Source: Desulfotomaculaceae bacterium (GTDB lineage Bacteria > Bacillota > Desulfotomaculia > Desulfotomaculales > Pelotomaculaceae). From it: 64,000 bases of DNA. A program made the position numbers and the translations under genes. This document shows positions 8,574-17,031 of the stretch, piece after piece. The notes beneath the pieces were generated by a model. The model was not told the origin of the DNA, made no database searches, and was given only the letters and a program-made list of their open reading frames with translations. Where the stretch lies: positions 1 to 64,000 of the forward strand of contig JAQVGZ010000004.1 of the NCBI GenBank assembly GCA_028696455.1, written 5' to 3'. How positions within the stretch are numbered: position 1 is the first letter of the stretch; the number at the start of each line of letters is the position of its first letter.

Positions 8574-10130
8574 TCAAATTAATAGATGCCTGTCCAGGGC
8601 ACGGTATTGAATGGCTTCGGCAAGCTGACTTTCACTGATTAGTTCAGTGCCGTCCAGGTCTGCTATAGTCCGGCTCACTTTTAATATCTTGTCGTGACTG
8701 CGGGCGCTTAAAGATAGGCGCTTAAAGGCTTCCCGAAGTAGACCGCGGGCTGATTTGGTCATCTTGCAAAAACTGCGCACGTCTTTTGGACTCATCTGGG
8801 CATTGCAGGCTAGAGTTACATACTGGCTGTCAATATTTTCTTCTGAAGCAAATCTCAATCGCTGGCGTGCTCTGGCAGCCTCTACCCTTTTCTTAATTGT
8901 CGCAGAGCTTTCTGGCCTTTCACGAGTTTCGATTTCCTCGTAGGATAGTCTGGGTATTTCGATGTGAAGGTCGATACGATCCAAAAGAGGTCCGGACAAG
9001 CGGGAAATGTAACGCTCCACTTGATAAGGAGTACATTTACATTCCCTGACAGAATCACCGTAATAACCGCAGGGGCAGGGGTTGCAAGCTGCTACTAGCA
9101 TTAGACCGGCGGGATAGGTTATGGTGGAATTTATTCTTGATATGGTTACAGTGCCGTCTTCCAATGGCTGTCGAAGAGCTTCCAGGGTATCTTTATGAAA
9201 CTCAGGAATTTCATCTAAAAAAAGAACACCGTGATGAGCCAGAGACACCTCACCAGGTTTTGGCGACCTCCCGCCGCCGACAATGCTGACTGTGGAGGCG
9301 GTATGGTGGGGAGAGCGAAAAGGGCGTCTGGTAACCAACGGCCGGCCTGGCGGCAACAGACCGGCAAGGCTGTAGATTTTTGTTGCATCTATGGCTTCAG
9401 GAAAAGTAAGGTCAGGCAGTATACTGGGTAATCGCCTGGCTAGCATAGTCTTGCCGGATCCGGGGCTCCCCAGCATAATTATATTATGACCCCCTGCTGC
9501 CGCTACTTCCAGAGCCCGCCTGGCTGCATGCTGTCCCTTTACATCAGCAAAGTCGAGCTTAGAGCCGTCTGGCGACTCCAATAGTTCTTTCACATCCTGC
9601 TTGAAGGGAATTATATCTTTTTCCCCGCTTAAGAATCCCGCCAGTTCAGCCAGGGAGCCGGCGGGATAAACATTCATGCCTTCAACGAGTGCTGCTTCCC
9701 CCGCATTCTCAACTGGTATGACAACATCATATAAGCATGCTCCCCTTGCTGCCAGTACATTGGGGAGAACACCTGAAACACCCCTGAGGGAGCCGTTGAG
9801 TGACAGCTCACCAAAATAAACATATTGGCTGCAACGTAATGGTTCCAACTGTCCGGTGGCCGCAAGTATTCCTATGGCGATCGGCAGGTCGTAAGCTGGT
9901 CCTTCTTTCTTAATATCAGCAGGCGCTAGATTAACTGTGATTCGCTTGATAGGAAATTCAAAACCAGAATTCTTTATAGCAGCACGAACCCGATCCTTGG
10001 CTTCCCTGACAGAGGTGTCAGGCAGGCCAACCAGATCAAAACTGGGTAAACCTTTGGAAACGTCAACTTCAACCTCCACTATTTGGCCTTCAAGGCCGTG
10101 AAGGGCGGTGCTCTTTACTATAGTTATCAT
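8574..10130 (-). CDS. comM: ComM/YifB-family Mg-chelatase-like AAA+ ATPase
   Basis: This 518-residue protein has an N-terminal Lon-protease-like domain (residues 1-165, GLPSFDLVGLPD), then a Mg-chelatase AAA+ module with Walker A GSPGSGKT and Walker B LFLDEIPEF, and a C-terminal helical domain. In Gram-negatives ComM is a helicase that drives branch migration of incoming DNA during natural transformation. In Firmicutes the role is less tested. A CxCGYYGD zinc-like cluster (PCPCGYYGDS) lies after the sensor region, as is typical. It is minus-strand and monocistronic, with long non-coding sequence upstream. Confidence 0.9.
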   Translation of the reverse strand: MITIVKSTALHGLEGQIVEVEVDVSKGLPSFDLVGLPDTSVREAKDRVRAAIKNSGFEFPIKRITVNLAPADIKKEGPAYDLPIAIGILAATGQLEPLRCSQYVYFGELSLNGSLRGVSGVLPNVLAARGACLYDVVIPVENAGEAALVEGMNVYPAGSLAELAGFLSGEKDIIPFKQDVKELLESPDGSKLDFADVKGQHAARRALEVAAAGGHNIIMLGSPGSGKTMLARRLPSILPDLTFPEAIDATKIYSLAGLLPPGRPLVTRRPFRSPHHTASTVSIVGGGRSPKPGEVSLAHHGVLFLDEIPEFHKDTLEALRQPLEDGTVTISRINSTITYPAGLMLVAACNPCPCGYYGDSVRECKCTPYQVERYISRLSGPLLDRIDLHIEIPRLSYEEIETRERPESSATIKKRVEAARARQRLRFASEENIDSQYVTLACNAQMSPKDVRSFCKMTKSARGLLREAFKRLSLSARSHDKILKVSRTIADLDGTELISESQLAEAIQYRALDRHLLI

Positions 10131-10295
10131 TTAGGCCTCACAAAAAAGGATTATGAGGAATGTTTTCTACTAATATTTGCTCAAATCCTGCCTGGTACAT
10201 AATTTTACCAGACTGGTTCGTAAATATATTGAATAATATGCAGTAATAACGAAGGCCTTTGCATAAAATGTTTTTCGGAAATTATATAATATTAA

Positions 10296-10331
10296 AAAGC
10301 AGGCCTTGAGTTCACTGCAACGGCCTGCTTT
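10296..10331 (-). terminator. Intrinsic terminator hairpin
   Basis: A perfect 10-base stem (AAAGCAGGCC / GGCCTGCTTT) is followed on the minus strand by TTAATATT. It lies between rbgA and comM and could be a second stop for the rbgA transcript. A plus-strand role is also possible. Confidence 0.6.
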
Positions 10332-10627
10332 ATCTGTTTTAGGAGCGGCTGGTTAGGCCGTTCCCAAGGAGGTTAATAGTGCCAACAAACTGGCGATTAA
10401 TAAATAATATCAAAATAAAGTTATATGGTATAGTCTTCTCGCTTCGCTTATCGGCTGTATTCCAGGAGTTTTACTTCTCCGATTGTACAGCGGCAAGACC
10501 TTGCATACTTCCCATCTATTAAGTAATACGCACAATTTTTACTTTTTTGGTGGATTGGGGAGGGAATTATTGCTTATTGTTTTTCTCAACCCTAGTGGCC
10601 AGGTTTGGAAGACCCCGTTTCTAACAT

Positions 10628-10658
10628 GAAAAAACGGCTTCATCCAGCCGTTCTTTTT
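10628..10658 (-). terminator. Bidirectional intrinsic terminator after rbgA
   Basis: The stem AACGGCT / AGCCGTT with a 6-base loop is flanked by a run of T on both strands. It lies about 70 bases downstream of the rbgA stop and fits the end of the lepB-rbgA transcript. Confidence 0.75.
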
Positions 10659-10723
10659 GGGTTAACAATTTTCATATTTCACGCTAATTGCTTGGGCCAC
10701 AGTGATGATCAATTAAGCTAAAT

Positions 10724-11572
10724 TCAATTATCTGGTTGCTCGAGGGTAATGCGCCCGAATTTACCCTCACGAAATTCCTTCATTACGTTTTGGGCAGCCT
10801 TTGATAGATCTATACTGCCGCCTGTTCCAATAAACCCCCTGCTTATGCCGATAAGCCTGAACAATTCTCCTGCATCTTCTGGCAAGAACTGCAGTTTATA
10901 GCGCTCCATGACTGCCTCAGGGTGTTTCTCCGCCAGCAGTACGATTAGTTGTCCGGCTACCTCATAAAGACTGAAAACTTCTTCCTTAATGGCGCCGGTA
11001 ACAGCAAGGAGGAAGGCGGTTTTAGGATCCTCCAGCCTTGGCCATAAAATACCGGGGGTATCCAAAAGTTCAAGGTTATCTGACAACCTAATCCATTGCT
11101 GACCCCGGGTTACGCCAGGCTTATAACCGGTCCTGGCAGCCCGTCGGCTGATCAACTTGTTGATCAGGAATGACTTCCCCACGTTGGGGATTCCGAGCAC
11201 AATACAGCGAGCTGCCCGGGCTCGTCTGCCGGCTAATTCAAGTGAAGTTATTCTGGCTGCGGCTAGTTGCCGTACTAAGGTCGGAACCTCTTGCAGCCCC
11301 CTGCCTTTGATCAAGTCAACCGCAACAGCAGAAAAACCTGATTTTTTTAAAGCTCTCAGCCATTGTCTGGTTGAGTCCGGATTAGCCAGGTCATACTTAT
11401 TTAGAACGATTAATCTTGGCTTCTGTGCGGCTATTTCATTTATATCAGGGTTGCGGCTGCTGGCGGGGATCCTGGCGTCAAGTACCTCGATCACTACATC
11501 TACCAGCTTTAAGCTTTCTTTAACCAACCTTTTTGCTTTGGCCATATGGCCTGGATACCAGTTTATTTCCAT
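10724..11572 (-). CDS. rbgA: Ribosome biogenesis GTPase A (YlqF)
   Basis: This 282-residue circularly permuted GTPase acts in late assembly of the 50S subunit. The permuted order is visible: NKYD (G4) near residue 58, then the P-loop GIPNVGKS (G1), then DTPGILWP (G3). The N-terminal INWYPGHMAKAKR is diagnostic of YlqF. The C-terminal helical domain binds rRNA. The start is two bases before the lepB stop region, so it is co-transcribed with lepB, a common arrangement in Firmicutes. All motifs are intact. Confidence 0.94.
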   Translation of the reverse strand: MEINWYPGHMAKAKRLVKESLKLVDVVIEVLDARIPASSRNPDINEIAAQKPRLIVLNKYDLANPDSTRQWLRALKKSGFSAVAVDLIKGRGLQEVPTLVRQLAAARITSLELAGRRARAARCIVLGIPNVGKSFLINKLISRRAARTGYKPGVTRGQQWIRLSDNLELLDTPGILWPRLEDPKTAFLLAVTGAIKEEVFSLYEVAGQLIVLLAEKHPEAVMERYKLQFLPEDAGELFRLIGISRGFIGTGGSIDLSKAAQNVMKEFREGKFGRITLEQPDN

Positions 11573-11574
11573 AA

Positions 11575-12126
11575 TTAATGCACCGTAGCAGTGCGGCCTG
11601 GCGGCCAGTAAATTACGACCGCTTTACCCACAATTAAATCCTCAGGTAAAAACCCCCAGACACGGCTGTCATCACTGTTGTTCCGGTTGTCCCCCATCAT
11701 AAAATAGGTTCCAGCTGGCACTTTTTCAGGTCCAAAATCATCAAAGCGCAAGCCCTGCGGTAGGTATTCCTCCGTTACGAGCTGGTTGTTGATATAAAGT
11801 TGGCTGTTCCTGATGACAACGGTTTCTCCACCTACCGCAATAAGTCTTTTGACAAAGTTTCGCTTGGGGTCGAGGGGGTATTTAAATACTATAACGTCTC
11901 CCCGTTTCGGCTCCTTAAAGTGGTAATTTAGCTTGCTAACAATAATCCGGTCATTTTCCTTTAAGGTAGGTTCCATGGAACCGGAAGGAATATAAAAAGG
12001 TTCAATTACGAACAGCCTGATAATCACGGCCAGCACGACTGCGATTGCTACAGATTCTAATATTTCCATATAAAAAGGACGACTTTTTTTTTCTAAGGAT
12101 TTCTCCTGGTGGCTCTCCCGCTGCAC
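11575..12126 (-). CDS. lepB: Signal peptidase I
   Basis: Signal peptidase I removes signal peptides from secreted proteins at the outer face of the membrane. The 183-residue protein has one N-terminal membrane segment (about residues 22-44), the catalytic serine in PSGSMEPT (Ser50) and the general-base lysine in FVKRLIAVGG (Lys93). The GDNRNNSDDSR box follows. This single-span short form is the Gram-positive SipS type. It lies between rplS and rbgA in the conserved block but behind the rplS terminator, so it should have its own promoter. Confidence 0.95.
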   Translation of the reverse strand: MQRESHQEKSLEKKSRPFYMEILESVAIAVVLAVIIRLFVIEPFYIPSGSMEPTLKENDRIIVSKLNYHFKEPKRGDVIVFKYPLDPKRNFVKRLIAVGGETVVIRNSQLYINNQLVTEEYLPQGLRFDDFGPEKVPAGTYFMMGDNRNNSDDSRVWGFLPEDLIVGKAVVIYWPPGRTATVH

Positions 12127-12216
12127 TTACCTGCCCCCTTTATAAAGAAAGGAAAACAATTATAACTATAATCAACCTTACTATTTACATTGTAATTAGT
12201 ATAAACTGCCCATAAG

Positions 12217-12246
12217 TAAAAAATGGGACTGCAATTGTCCAGTCCC
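12217..12246 (-). terminator. Intrinsic terminator of the ribosomal-protein block (after rplS)
   Basis: The stem GGGACTG / CAGTCCC with an 8-base loop is followed on the minus strand by ATTTTTTA. It lies about 10 bases beyond the rplS stop and separates rplS from lepB. Confidence 0.85.
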
Positions 12247-12253
12247 TTTAAGT

Positions 12254-12604
12254 TTACCTTTTATCCCGTTTATCCTGGATACGGGCAGCTTTACCGTGTA
12301 ACTTGCGCAGATAATACAATCTAGCCCGGCGTACCAGGCCCCTCCTCATGACTTCAATTCGATCAATTTTAGGGCTGTGTAATGGAAAAGTTCTTTCCAC
12401 TCCCACCCCATAGGAAACTCGCCTGACTGTAAATGTCTCGCTGAGGCCGCCACCCCTGCGCCTGATTACAACACCTTCAAAGACTTGGATTCGTTCCCGG
12501 CTGCCTTCAACGACCTTGACATGCACACGAACGGTATCTCCCGGACCAAATTGAACGATATCTTTTCGGGTCTGTTCCTGTTCAATTATATCGATTAGAT
12601 TCAT
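12254..12604 (-). CDS. rplS: 50S ribosomal protein L19
   Basis: L19 sits at the 30S-50S interface and contributes to subunit bridges. The 116-residue length matches the family. Conserved features include [13 protein letters not shown], the [15 protein letters not shown] loop and the [12 protein letters not shown] segment near the middle. It is the last gene of the ffh-rpsP-khpA-ylqD-rimM-trmD-rplS run and is followed directly by a strong terminator. Confidence 0.97.
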   Translation of the reverse strand: MNLIDIIEQEQTRKDIVQFGPGDTVRVHVKVVEGSRERIQVFEGVVIRRRGGGLSETFTVRRVSYGVGVERTFPLHSPKIDRIEVMRRGLVRRARLYYLRKLHGKAARIQDKRDKR

Positions 12605-12697
12605 AAGAATTACCCTCCTTCCATAATTACACTCAACAAAAGAAATTATAGCATAACCTTTTAAAACACGGCAATAATTTTCCGGGCAATGTTGAAA

Positions 12698-13468
12698 CTA
12701 ACTTAGATCCAACCCTTGCAAATCATAGAGTACTTTTCTTAATATAGCCTTGTCTTCATTGTCTAATACCACCTGGGCAAATAAATCAGGCCGGCGAGCC
12801 AGGGTGCGCATTAGTGACTGGCGCCTGCGCCATTTTCTAATGTCCTCGTGGTGTCCGCTCAGTAATACATCAGGCACTGTCATCCCATGGTATTCCCTTG
12901 GCCTGGTGTATTGAGGATACTCCAGCAAACCTTCACTAAAAGATTCTTCCTCAGTGGAGGTATCCTCTCCCAGCACCCCGGGAATCAACCTGGCCACAGC
13001 GTCCGCCACGACCATAGCCGGCAATTCACCACCGGTCAGGATGTAATCACCAATAGATATTTCATCAGTTACCAACTTCTCCCGCACCCGTTCGTCGATG
13101 CCTTCATAATGGCCGCAAATTAAGACAAGGTGATCTTCCTGAGCGAGATCAGCGGCCAAAGTCTGGTCCAGAGGCCTTCCCTGTGGACACAACAATGATA
13201 CCCGCCTCCTGGATATTTGCCTACGCAAAGCCAGGATATGCTCAATTGCGCCAAAGACAGGCTCTGGACATATTACCATCCCTGCCCCGCCACCATAAGG
13301 AGTGTCATCTACGGTATGGTGCTTGTTTGTAGAAAAATCCCGGATGTTTACCAGGTTAAATATAATCAGGCCCCGCTCTTGTGCTCTTTTTAAGATACTG
13401 GAGGTAAGCGGTCCGGAAAACATCTCCGGGAAAAGGGTCAAAATATCAATAATCAATAAAATCACCAT
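12698..13468 (-). CDS. trmD: tRNA (guanine-N1)-methyltransferase
   Basis: TrmD methylates G37 of tRNAs that read CNN codons and prevents frameshifting. The 256-residue SPOUT-fold enzyme shows the trefoil-knot SAM site [10 protein letters not shown] and [13 protein letters not shown], with DEISIG supplying the catalytic Asp region. The ATG at 13468 lacks a clear ribosome site; a TTG four codons downstream would give the more usual start ([12 protein letters not shown]). It lies 65 bases after rimM, as in most Firmicutes. Confidence 0.95.
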   Translation of the reverse strand: MVILLIIDILTLFPEMFSGPLTSSILKRAQERGLIIFNLVNIRDFSTNKHHTVDDTPYGGGAGMVICPEPVFGAIEHILALRRQISRRRVSLLCPQGRPLDQTLAADLAQEDHLVLICGHYEGIDERVREKLVTDEISIGDYILTGGELPAMVVADAVARLIPGVLGEDTSTEEESFSEGLLEYPQYTRPREYHGMTVPDVLLSGHHEDIRKWRRRQSLMRTLARRPDLFAQVVLDNEDKAILRKVLYDLQGLDLS

Positions 13469-13532
13469 TTAAGCAAATAATGCTTTACCTGAAAGGTAAC
13501 ATTGGAGTAGTGCGCCTATGTACCATACTAGC

Positions 13533-14042
13533 TTAATCCAGCAATCCTTCCGGCAATTCAACCACCATCCGGCGCCCGGCCAGGTCAGTTTCTTTGACAA
13601 CCTTTTTTAATGCCGGTATTAATATTGGTTTGGAACCAGTTTCGACCAGGTAAACATCGTTTGAACCAGTCTGGAGCACATCAGTTATTTTACCCAGAAA
13701 CTTTCCAGTACAGTCATATACACCTATTCCGATCAGGTCGAAAATATAAAAACTTCCTTCTGTCAATGGCGCCAATTCTTCGCGGGTGACAACAAGAAGT
13801 CCCCCCTTTAGTTCCTCAGCGGCATTCATATTCTGTATTTCTTTAAACTTGATAATGATAAACTTTTTATGAGGGTAAGACTTCTCAATGGTTAACTCCC
13901 TGAGCTCGCCATTTACTAAGATATGGGCCTGGTCCATCTGCTGAAAGCGTTCAGGGAAATCAGTTAAAGGCAGGACCCGGACAGCGCCGTGGTTGCCCTG
14001 GGTTTTTAGGATCTTTCCAATTTGGATGTATTCCTCAACCAT
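13533..14042 (-). CDS. rimM: 16S rRNA processing protein RimM
   Basis: RimM binds S19 and assists maturation of the 30S head. The 169-residue protein has the two expected beta-barrel domains: an N-terminal part with [15 protein letters not shown] and a C-terminal PRC-barrel with [12 protein letters not shown] and [12 protein letters not shown]. It lies directly upstream of trmD, its usual partner. Motifs and length are normal. Confidence 0.94.
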   Translation of the reverse strand: MVEEYIQIGKILKTQGNHGAVRVLPLTDFPERFQQMDQAHILVNGELRELTIEKSYPHKKFIIIKFKEIQNMNAAEELKGGLLVVTREELAPLTEGSFYIFDLIGIGVYDCTGKFLGKITDVLQTGSNDVYLVETGSKPILIPALKKVVKETDLAGRRMVVELPEGLLD

Positions 14043-14066
14043 TGCAGTTGTCCTTTCCGTCCGGCG

Positions 14067-14477
14067 CTACCTCTCCCTGATGGTAGTGATAATACCATCC
14101 TGCAAAACAATTTCAACCCCAAGCACCCGCCGCCAATCGTCACCGACTTTTATCTCTACAGGACTCTCCATTTTGCCATAAACCACTTCTGAACCCAGTT
14201 CCAGTTGCCCTACGTTTTTAACTCTGTCGACTAACTGCCCCCTGGTCTCTACGAGGCGCTGACGCTCCTGGGCAATTTGCTGTCCACTTACCTGGGGAGT
14301 ATGTTGGCTTTTCTTTTCTATTTCTGATGCCAGCCGTTTTTCGTGAAATTCCAGCCGTTGCAGGTCGACGTCAATCCGGTGAAGCGCATTTTGTAGCTCA
14401 GCAACTGCAGCTTTTTTATAATTGTCGGTAACTATAACCTTGACTAGAACAGGTCTGATCAGGGTCAATTTTTCCAT
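14067..14477 (-). CDS. ylqD: YlqD-like coiled-coil protein
   Basis: The protein has 136 residues from an ATG at 14477 that has GGAGG nine bases upstream; a longer frame begins further out without support. It corresponds in position and character to Bacillus YlqD, found between khpA and rimM. An N-terminal beta strand (LTLIRPVLVKVIVTD) is followed by a coiled coil at about residues 30-90 and a short beta region at the C-terminus. No biochemical function is established for the family. Confidence 0.75.
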   Translation of the reverse strand: MEKLTLIRPVLVKVIVTDNYKKAAVAELQNALHRIDVDLQRLEFHEKRLASEIEKKSQHTPQVSGQQIAQERQRLVETRGQLVDRVKNVGQLELGSEVVYGKMESPVEIKVGDDWRRVLGVEIVLQDGIITTIRER

Positions 14478-14502
14478 CCTGGGAAACCTCCGCCAATACC
14501 CA

Positions 14503-14733
14503 CTATTTAACAATCTCAACTAATACCTTTTTCTTGTGCCTGGTAGCTGCAGCCTTGACTACTGAACGGATAGCCCTGGCGATGCGGCCATGCTTGCCAA
14601 TTACTTTACCCATATCTTCCGGGGCTACTTTAAGCTGCAGAATGATTGTTTTTTCCTTTTCAATTTTATCAACCGTAACTTTTTCAGGCTGGTCAACGAG
14701 GGCTTTGGCCAGGATTTCTACCAGTTCTTTCAT
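14503..14733 (-). CDS. khpA: KH-domain RNA-binding protein KhpA (YlqC)
   Basis: This 76-residue single-KH-domain protein has the GxxG RNA-binding loop as GKHG inside MGKVIGKHGRIARAIR. KhpA pairs with KhpB in Gram-positives and binds many transcripts, affecting cell division and envelope. The N-terminal MKELVEILAKALVD is highly characteristic. It lies 21 bases after rpsP in the conserved block. Confidence 0.92.
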   Translation of the reverse strand: MKELVEILAKALVDQPEKVTVDKIEKEKTIILQLKVAPEDMGKVIGKHGRIARAIRSVVKAAATRHKKKVLVEIVK

Positions 14734-14754
14734 AAAAATAGCAGCCTCCCTAAT

Positions 14755-15018
14755 CTATTGACCCTCTACTGGCGCAGTTTTTAATACACCGGCCTTTTTT
14801 AACAAAGCTTTAGCGGTATCGGAGATCTGGACTCCTTTCTTCAGCCATTCCAGCGCTCTTTCCTCATTGATGCTAACCACTGCTGGATCTTTTAGTGGGT
14901 CATAATAACCTAATTCCTCAATAAACCTACCATCTCTAGGCGAGCGGGAATCAGCTACCACGATGCGGTAAAACGGTTTCTTTTTGGCGCCCATCCTTTT
15001 TAAGCGAATTTTAACCAC
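14755..15018 (-). CDS. rpsP: 30S ribosomal protein S16
   Basis: S16 is an assembly protein of the small subunit body. The 87 residues begin with [29 protein letters not shown] sequence and contain [10 protein letters not shown], both diagnostic. It lies between ffh and khpA, the standard Firmicute order, with a GGAGGTG ribosome site upstream. Confidence 0.97.
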   Translation of the reverse strand: MVKIRLKRMGAKKKPFYRIVVADSRSPRDGRFIEELGYYDPLKDPAVVSINEERALEWLKKGVQISDTAKALLKKAGVLKTAPVEGQ

Positions 15019-15051
15019 GAAACTTCACCTCCTTAACATATTATATGTGGT

Positions 15052-16398
15052 TTAAAAGAAAGGCAGCTTGGGCATTTTACCACCCTTCTTCAAAGTCTTT
15101 TCCATATTCATAAGCTGTTTCATCATTTTTTTGGTCTGATCAAACTGTTTTAAGAGGCGGTTTACTTCTTGGACTGAAGTGCCGCTCCCTTTGGCAATTC
15201 TTCTTTTTCTGCTGCCGCTGAGAACTTTTTCTGGATCTTGCCTCTCTTGCGGCGTCATCGATTGAATAATTGCCTCAATGTAAACAAGTTCTTTTTCATC
15301 CACGTGTAATTCTTTAATTTTATTTACTCCACCCAGGCCGGGAATCATACCCAGAACCTGTTCCAGGGGCCCCATTTTTTTAACCTGTACCAGCTGATCT
15401 AGAAAATCATCCAGAGTAAAATCAGCCTTCCGGATTTTTTTCTGCATTTTTGCTATCTGCTCGGCATTAAAACCTTCCTGGGCTTTTTCAATTAAGGTAA
15501 GCATGTCACCCATCCCCAGGATTCGCTCAGACATCCGGTCCGGGTGAAAGGGCTCTAAAGTATCCAGTTTTTCACCAACACCAGAAAATTTAATCGGCTT
15601 TCCAGTGACCGCCCGCACGGAAAGAGCGGCCCCGCCCCTGGTGTCCCCGTCCAATTTCGTCAGCACTATACCGTCGAGGCTTAGGCGCTTGTTAAATTCT
15701 TCAGCCACGTTAACAGCTATTTGACCGGTCATGGCGTCAATAACCAGCAGCACTTCATCAGGCTTGATCACCCGGTTCATGGCTTCCAGTTCACCCATGA
15801 GCTCCTCATTTACTTCCTGACGGCCAGCTGTATCGATTATTACCAGATCATACCCGCTTGCTGCTGCATTTTTTATGGCAGCCTGGCCAATGGTAACCGG
15901 CTCCTGCTTATCGCCAATAGTAAAGACTGGAATATTTAATTGATTTCCTAAAACCTGCAGCTGCTTTATGGCAGCAGGCCGGTAAACATCTGCGGCAACC
16001 AGCATAGGGTGTTTGCCCTGCTTGCGCATTAAGGCTGCCAATTTGGCGGCAGTGGTTGTCTTCCCTGCACCGTTTAAGCCCACCAGCAGCACCACAGTAG
16101 GTGGCTTTGCCGAAATATTGATCTTGCTGATTGAACCGCCCATCAGGGAAGTTAGCTCGTCATGCACGATTTTAATCACGTGCTGGGCCGGGTTAAGGCT
16201 GTCAAGTAATTCCTGGCCAACTGCCCGTTCTTTAATCCGGGCTATAAAATCTTTGACGACTTTAAAGTTGACATCAGCCTCAAGCAGCGCAATCCGTACT
16301 TCCCTTAGCGCTGCACTAACATCGGACTCGGTGAGGCGGCCCTTCCCTCTCAATTTTTTAAAGGTATTCTGCAACCTTTCGGCTAAACTGGCAAACAC
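15052..16398 (-). CDS. ffh: Signal recognition particle protein Ffh
   Basis: Ffh binds the 4.5S/6S RNA and delivers nascent membrane and secreted proteins to FtsY. I start at a GTG at 16398 preceded by GGAGGTG, giving 448 residues that begin with FASLAERLQ, as the family does; an upstream ATG would add ten unlikely residues. The N and G domains carry the P-loop GLNGAGKTTT, DTAGRQ and TKLDGD, and the C-terminal M domain has MTPQERQDPEKVLSGSRKRR and a Met-rich tail. It follows ylxM, as in Bacillus. Confidence 0.96.
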   Translation of the reverse strand: MFASLAERLQNTFKKLRGKGRLTESDVSAALREVRIALLEADVNFKVVKDFIARIKERAVGQELLDSLNPAQHVIKIVHDELTSLMGGSISKINISAKPPTVVLLVGLNGAGKTTTAAKLAALMRKQGKHPMLVAADVYRPAAIKQLQVLGNQLNIPVFTIGDKQEPVTIGQAAIKNAAASGYDLVIIDTAGRQEVNEELMGELEAMNRVIKPDEVLLVIDAMTGQIAVNVAEEFNKRLSLDGIVLTKLDGDTRGGAALSVRAVTGKPIKFSGVGEKLDTLEPFHPDRMSERILGMGDMLTLIEKAQEGFNAEQIAKMQKKIRKADFTLDDFLDQLVQVKKMGPLEQVLGMIPGLGGVNKIKELHVDEKELVYIEAIIQSMTPQERQDPEKVLSGSRKRRIAKGSGTSVQEVNRLLKQFDQTKKMMKQLMNMEKTLKKGGKMPKLPFF

Positions 16399-16460
16399 CC
16401 AAACACCTCCTTCAAGTGTGACCGGCACAATTAAAAGTGTATACGAGGGACGTTTTATAA

Positions 16461-16820
16461 TTAATCGGGGGAGAAAGTCAACTCAATAATTTCATTTAAT
16501 ATTTCCCGGGCTCTTTTTATCTTGTTGTCTTCCTTCGTGACTGCATAATCATCGAGTAAGGAACATGCTTCCACCAATTTATTTTTTTCCTTTTTAAACT
16601 TGGCTACCAGTCCCAGCTTTTTCTCATATTCCTCCAGCAATTGCTCTGCCCTTTTCAAGGTATCATGGACAGCTTGCCGGGTAACAGCAAATTCAGCAGC
16701 AATTTCACCTAGTGAAAGGTTCTGACCATAGTAAAGCTCCATGAAACTTCTTTGACGTTCAGTTAAAAGTTGCCCGTAAAAATCATTTAGCAAGTTCATC
16801 CAGGCTATTTTTTCTAACAT
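16461..16820 (-). CDS. ylxM: YlxM/p13-family HTH protein
   Basis: This 119-residue helix-turn-helix protein of the YlxM family is encoded just upstream of ffh in most Firmicutes and is thought to assist SRP function. The core is LTERQRSFMELYYGQNLSL followed by an HTH (AAEFAVTRQAVHDTLKRAE). The C-terminal third is charged and probably helical. It is the first gene of the minus-strand ffh-rplS block, so the promoter should lie in 16821-17031. Confidence 0.9.
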   Translation of the reverse strand: MLEKIAWMNLLNDFYGQLLTERQRSFMELYYGQNLSLGEIAAEFAVTRQAVHDTLKRAEQLLEEYEKKLGLVAKFKKEKNKLVEACSLLDDYAVTKEDNKIKRAREILNEIIELTFSPD

Positions 16821-17031
16821 AGTTCGCCACCCACTTGTCCATCATGATTGGCATATGAACGAGCTTTTAAAATCCTATCAAGGCATGCAACTTTACAGGA
16901 TGATTTTATACAAATAAAAAAACTATGTCAAGGTTAGAATTTATATTTTTTATGAATTAGAGGTTTTTATAACCAAACCGAGAAAATAATATTAATTGTA
17001 TTACCATACTTTTATGTTGGGGTGAGCAAAT

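Larger units (their letters stand above)
10131..10723. other. Non-coding interval between comM and rbgA
   Basis: No credible gene is seen in these 590 bases. The interval contains two hairpins listed separately (10296-10331 and 10633-10658) and, between about 10430 and 10560, a stretch with an imperfect inverted repeat (GGCTGTA near 10462 against TACAGC near 10486) that I cannot assign. A G-rich AAGGAGG at about 10370 is not followed by an open frame of any length. Confidence 0.5.
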
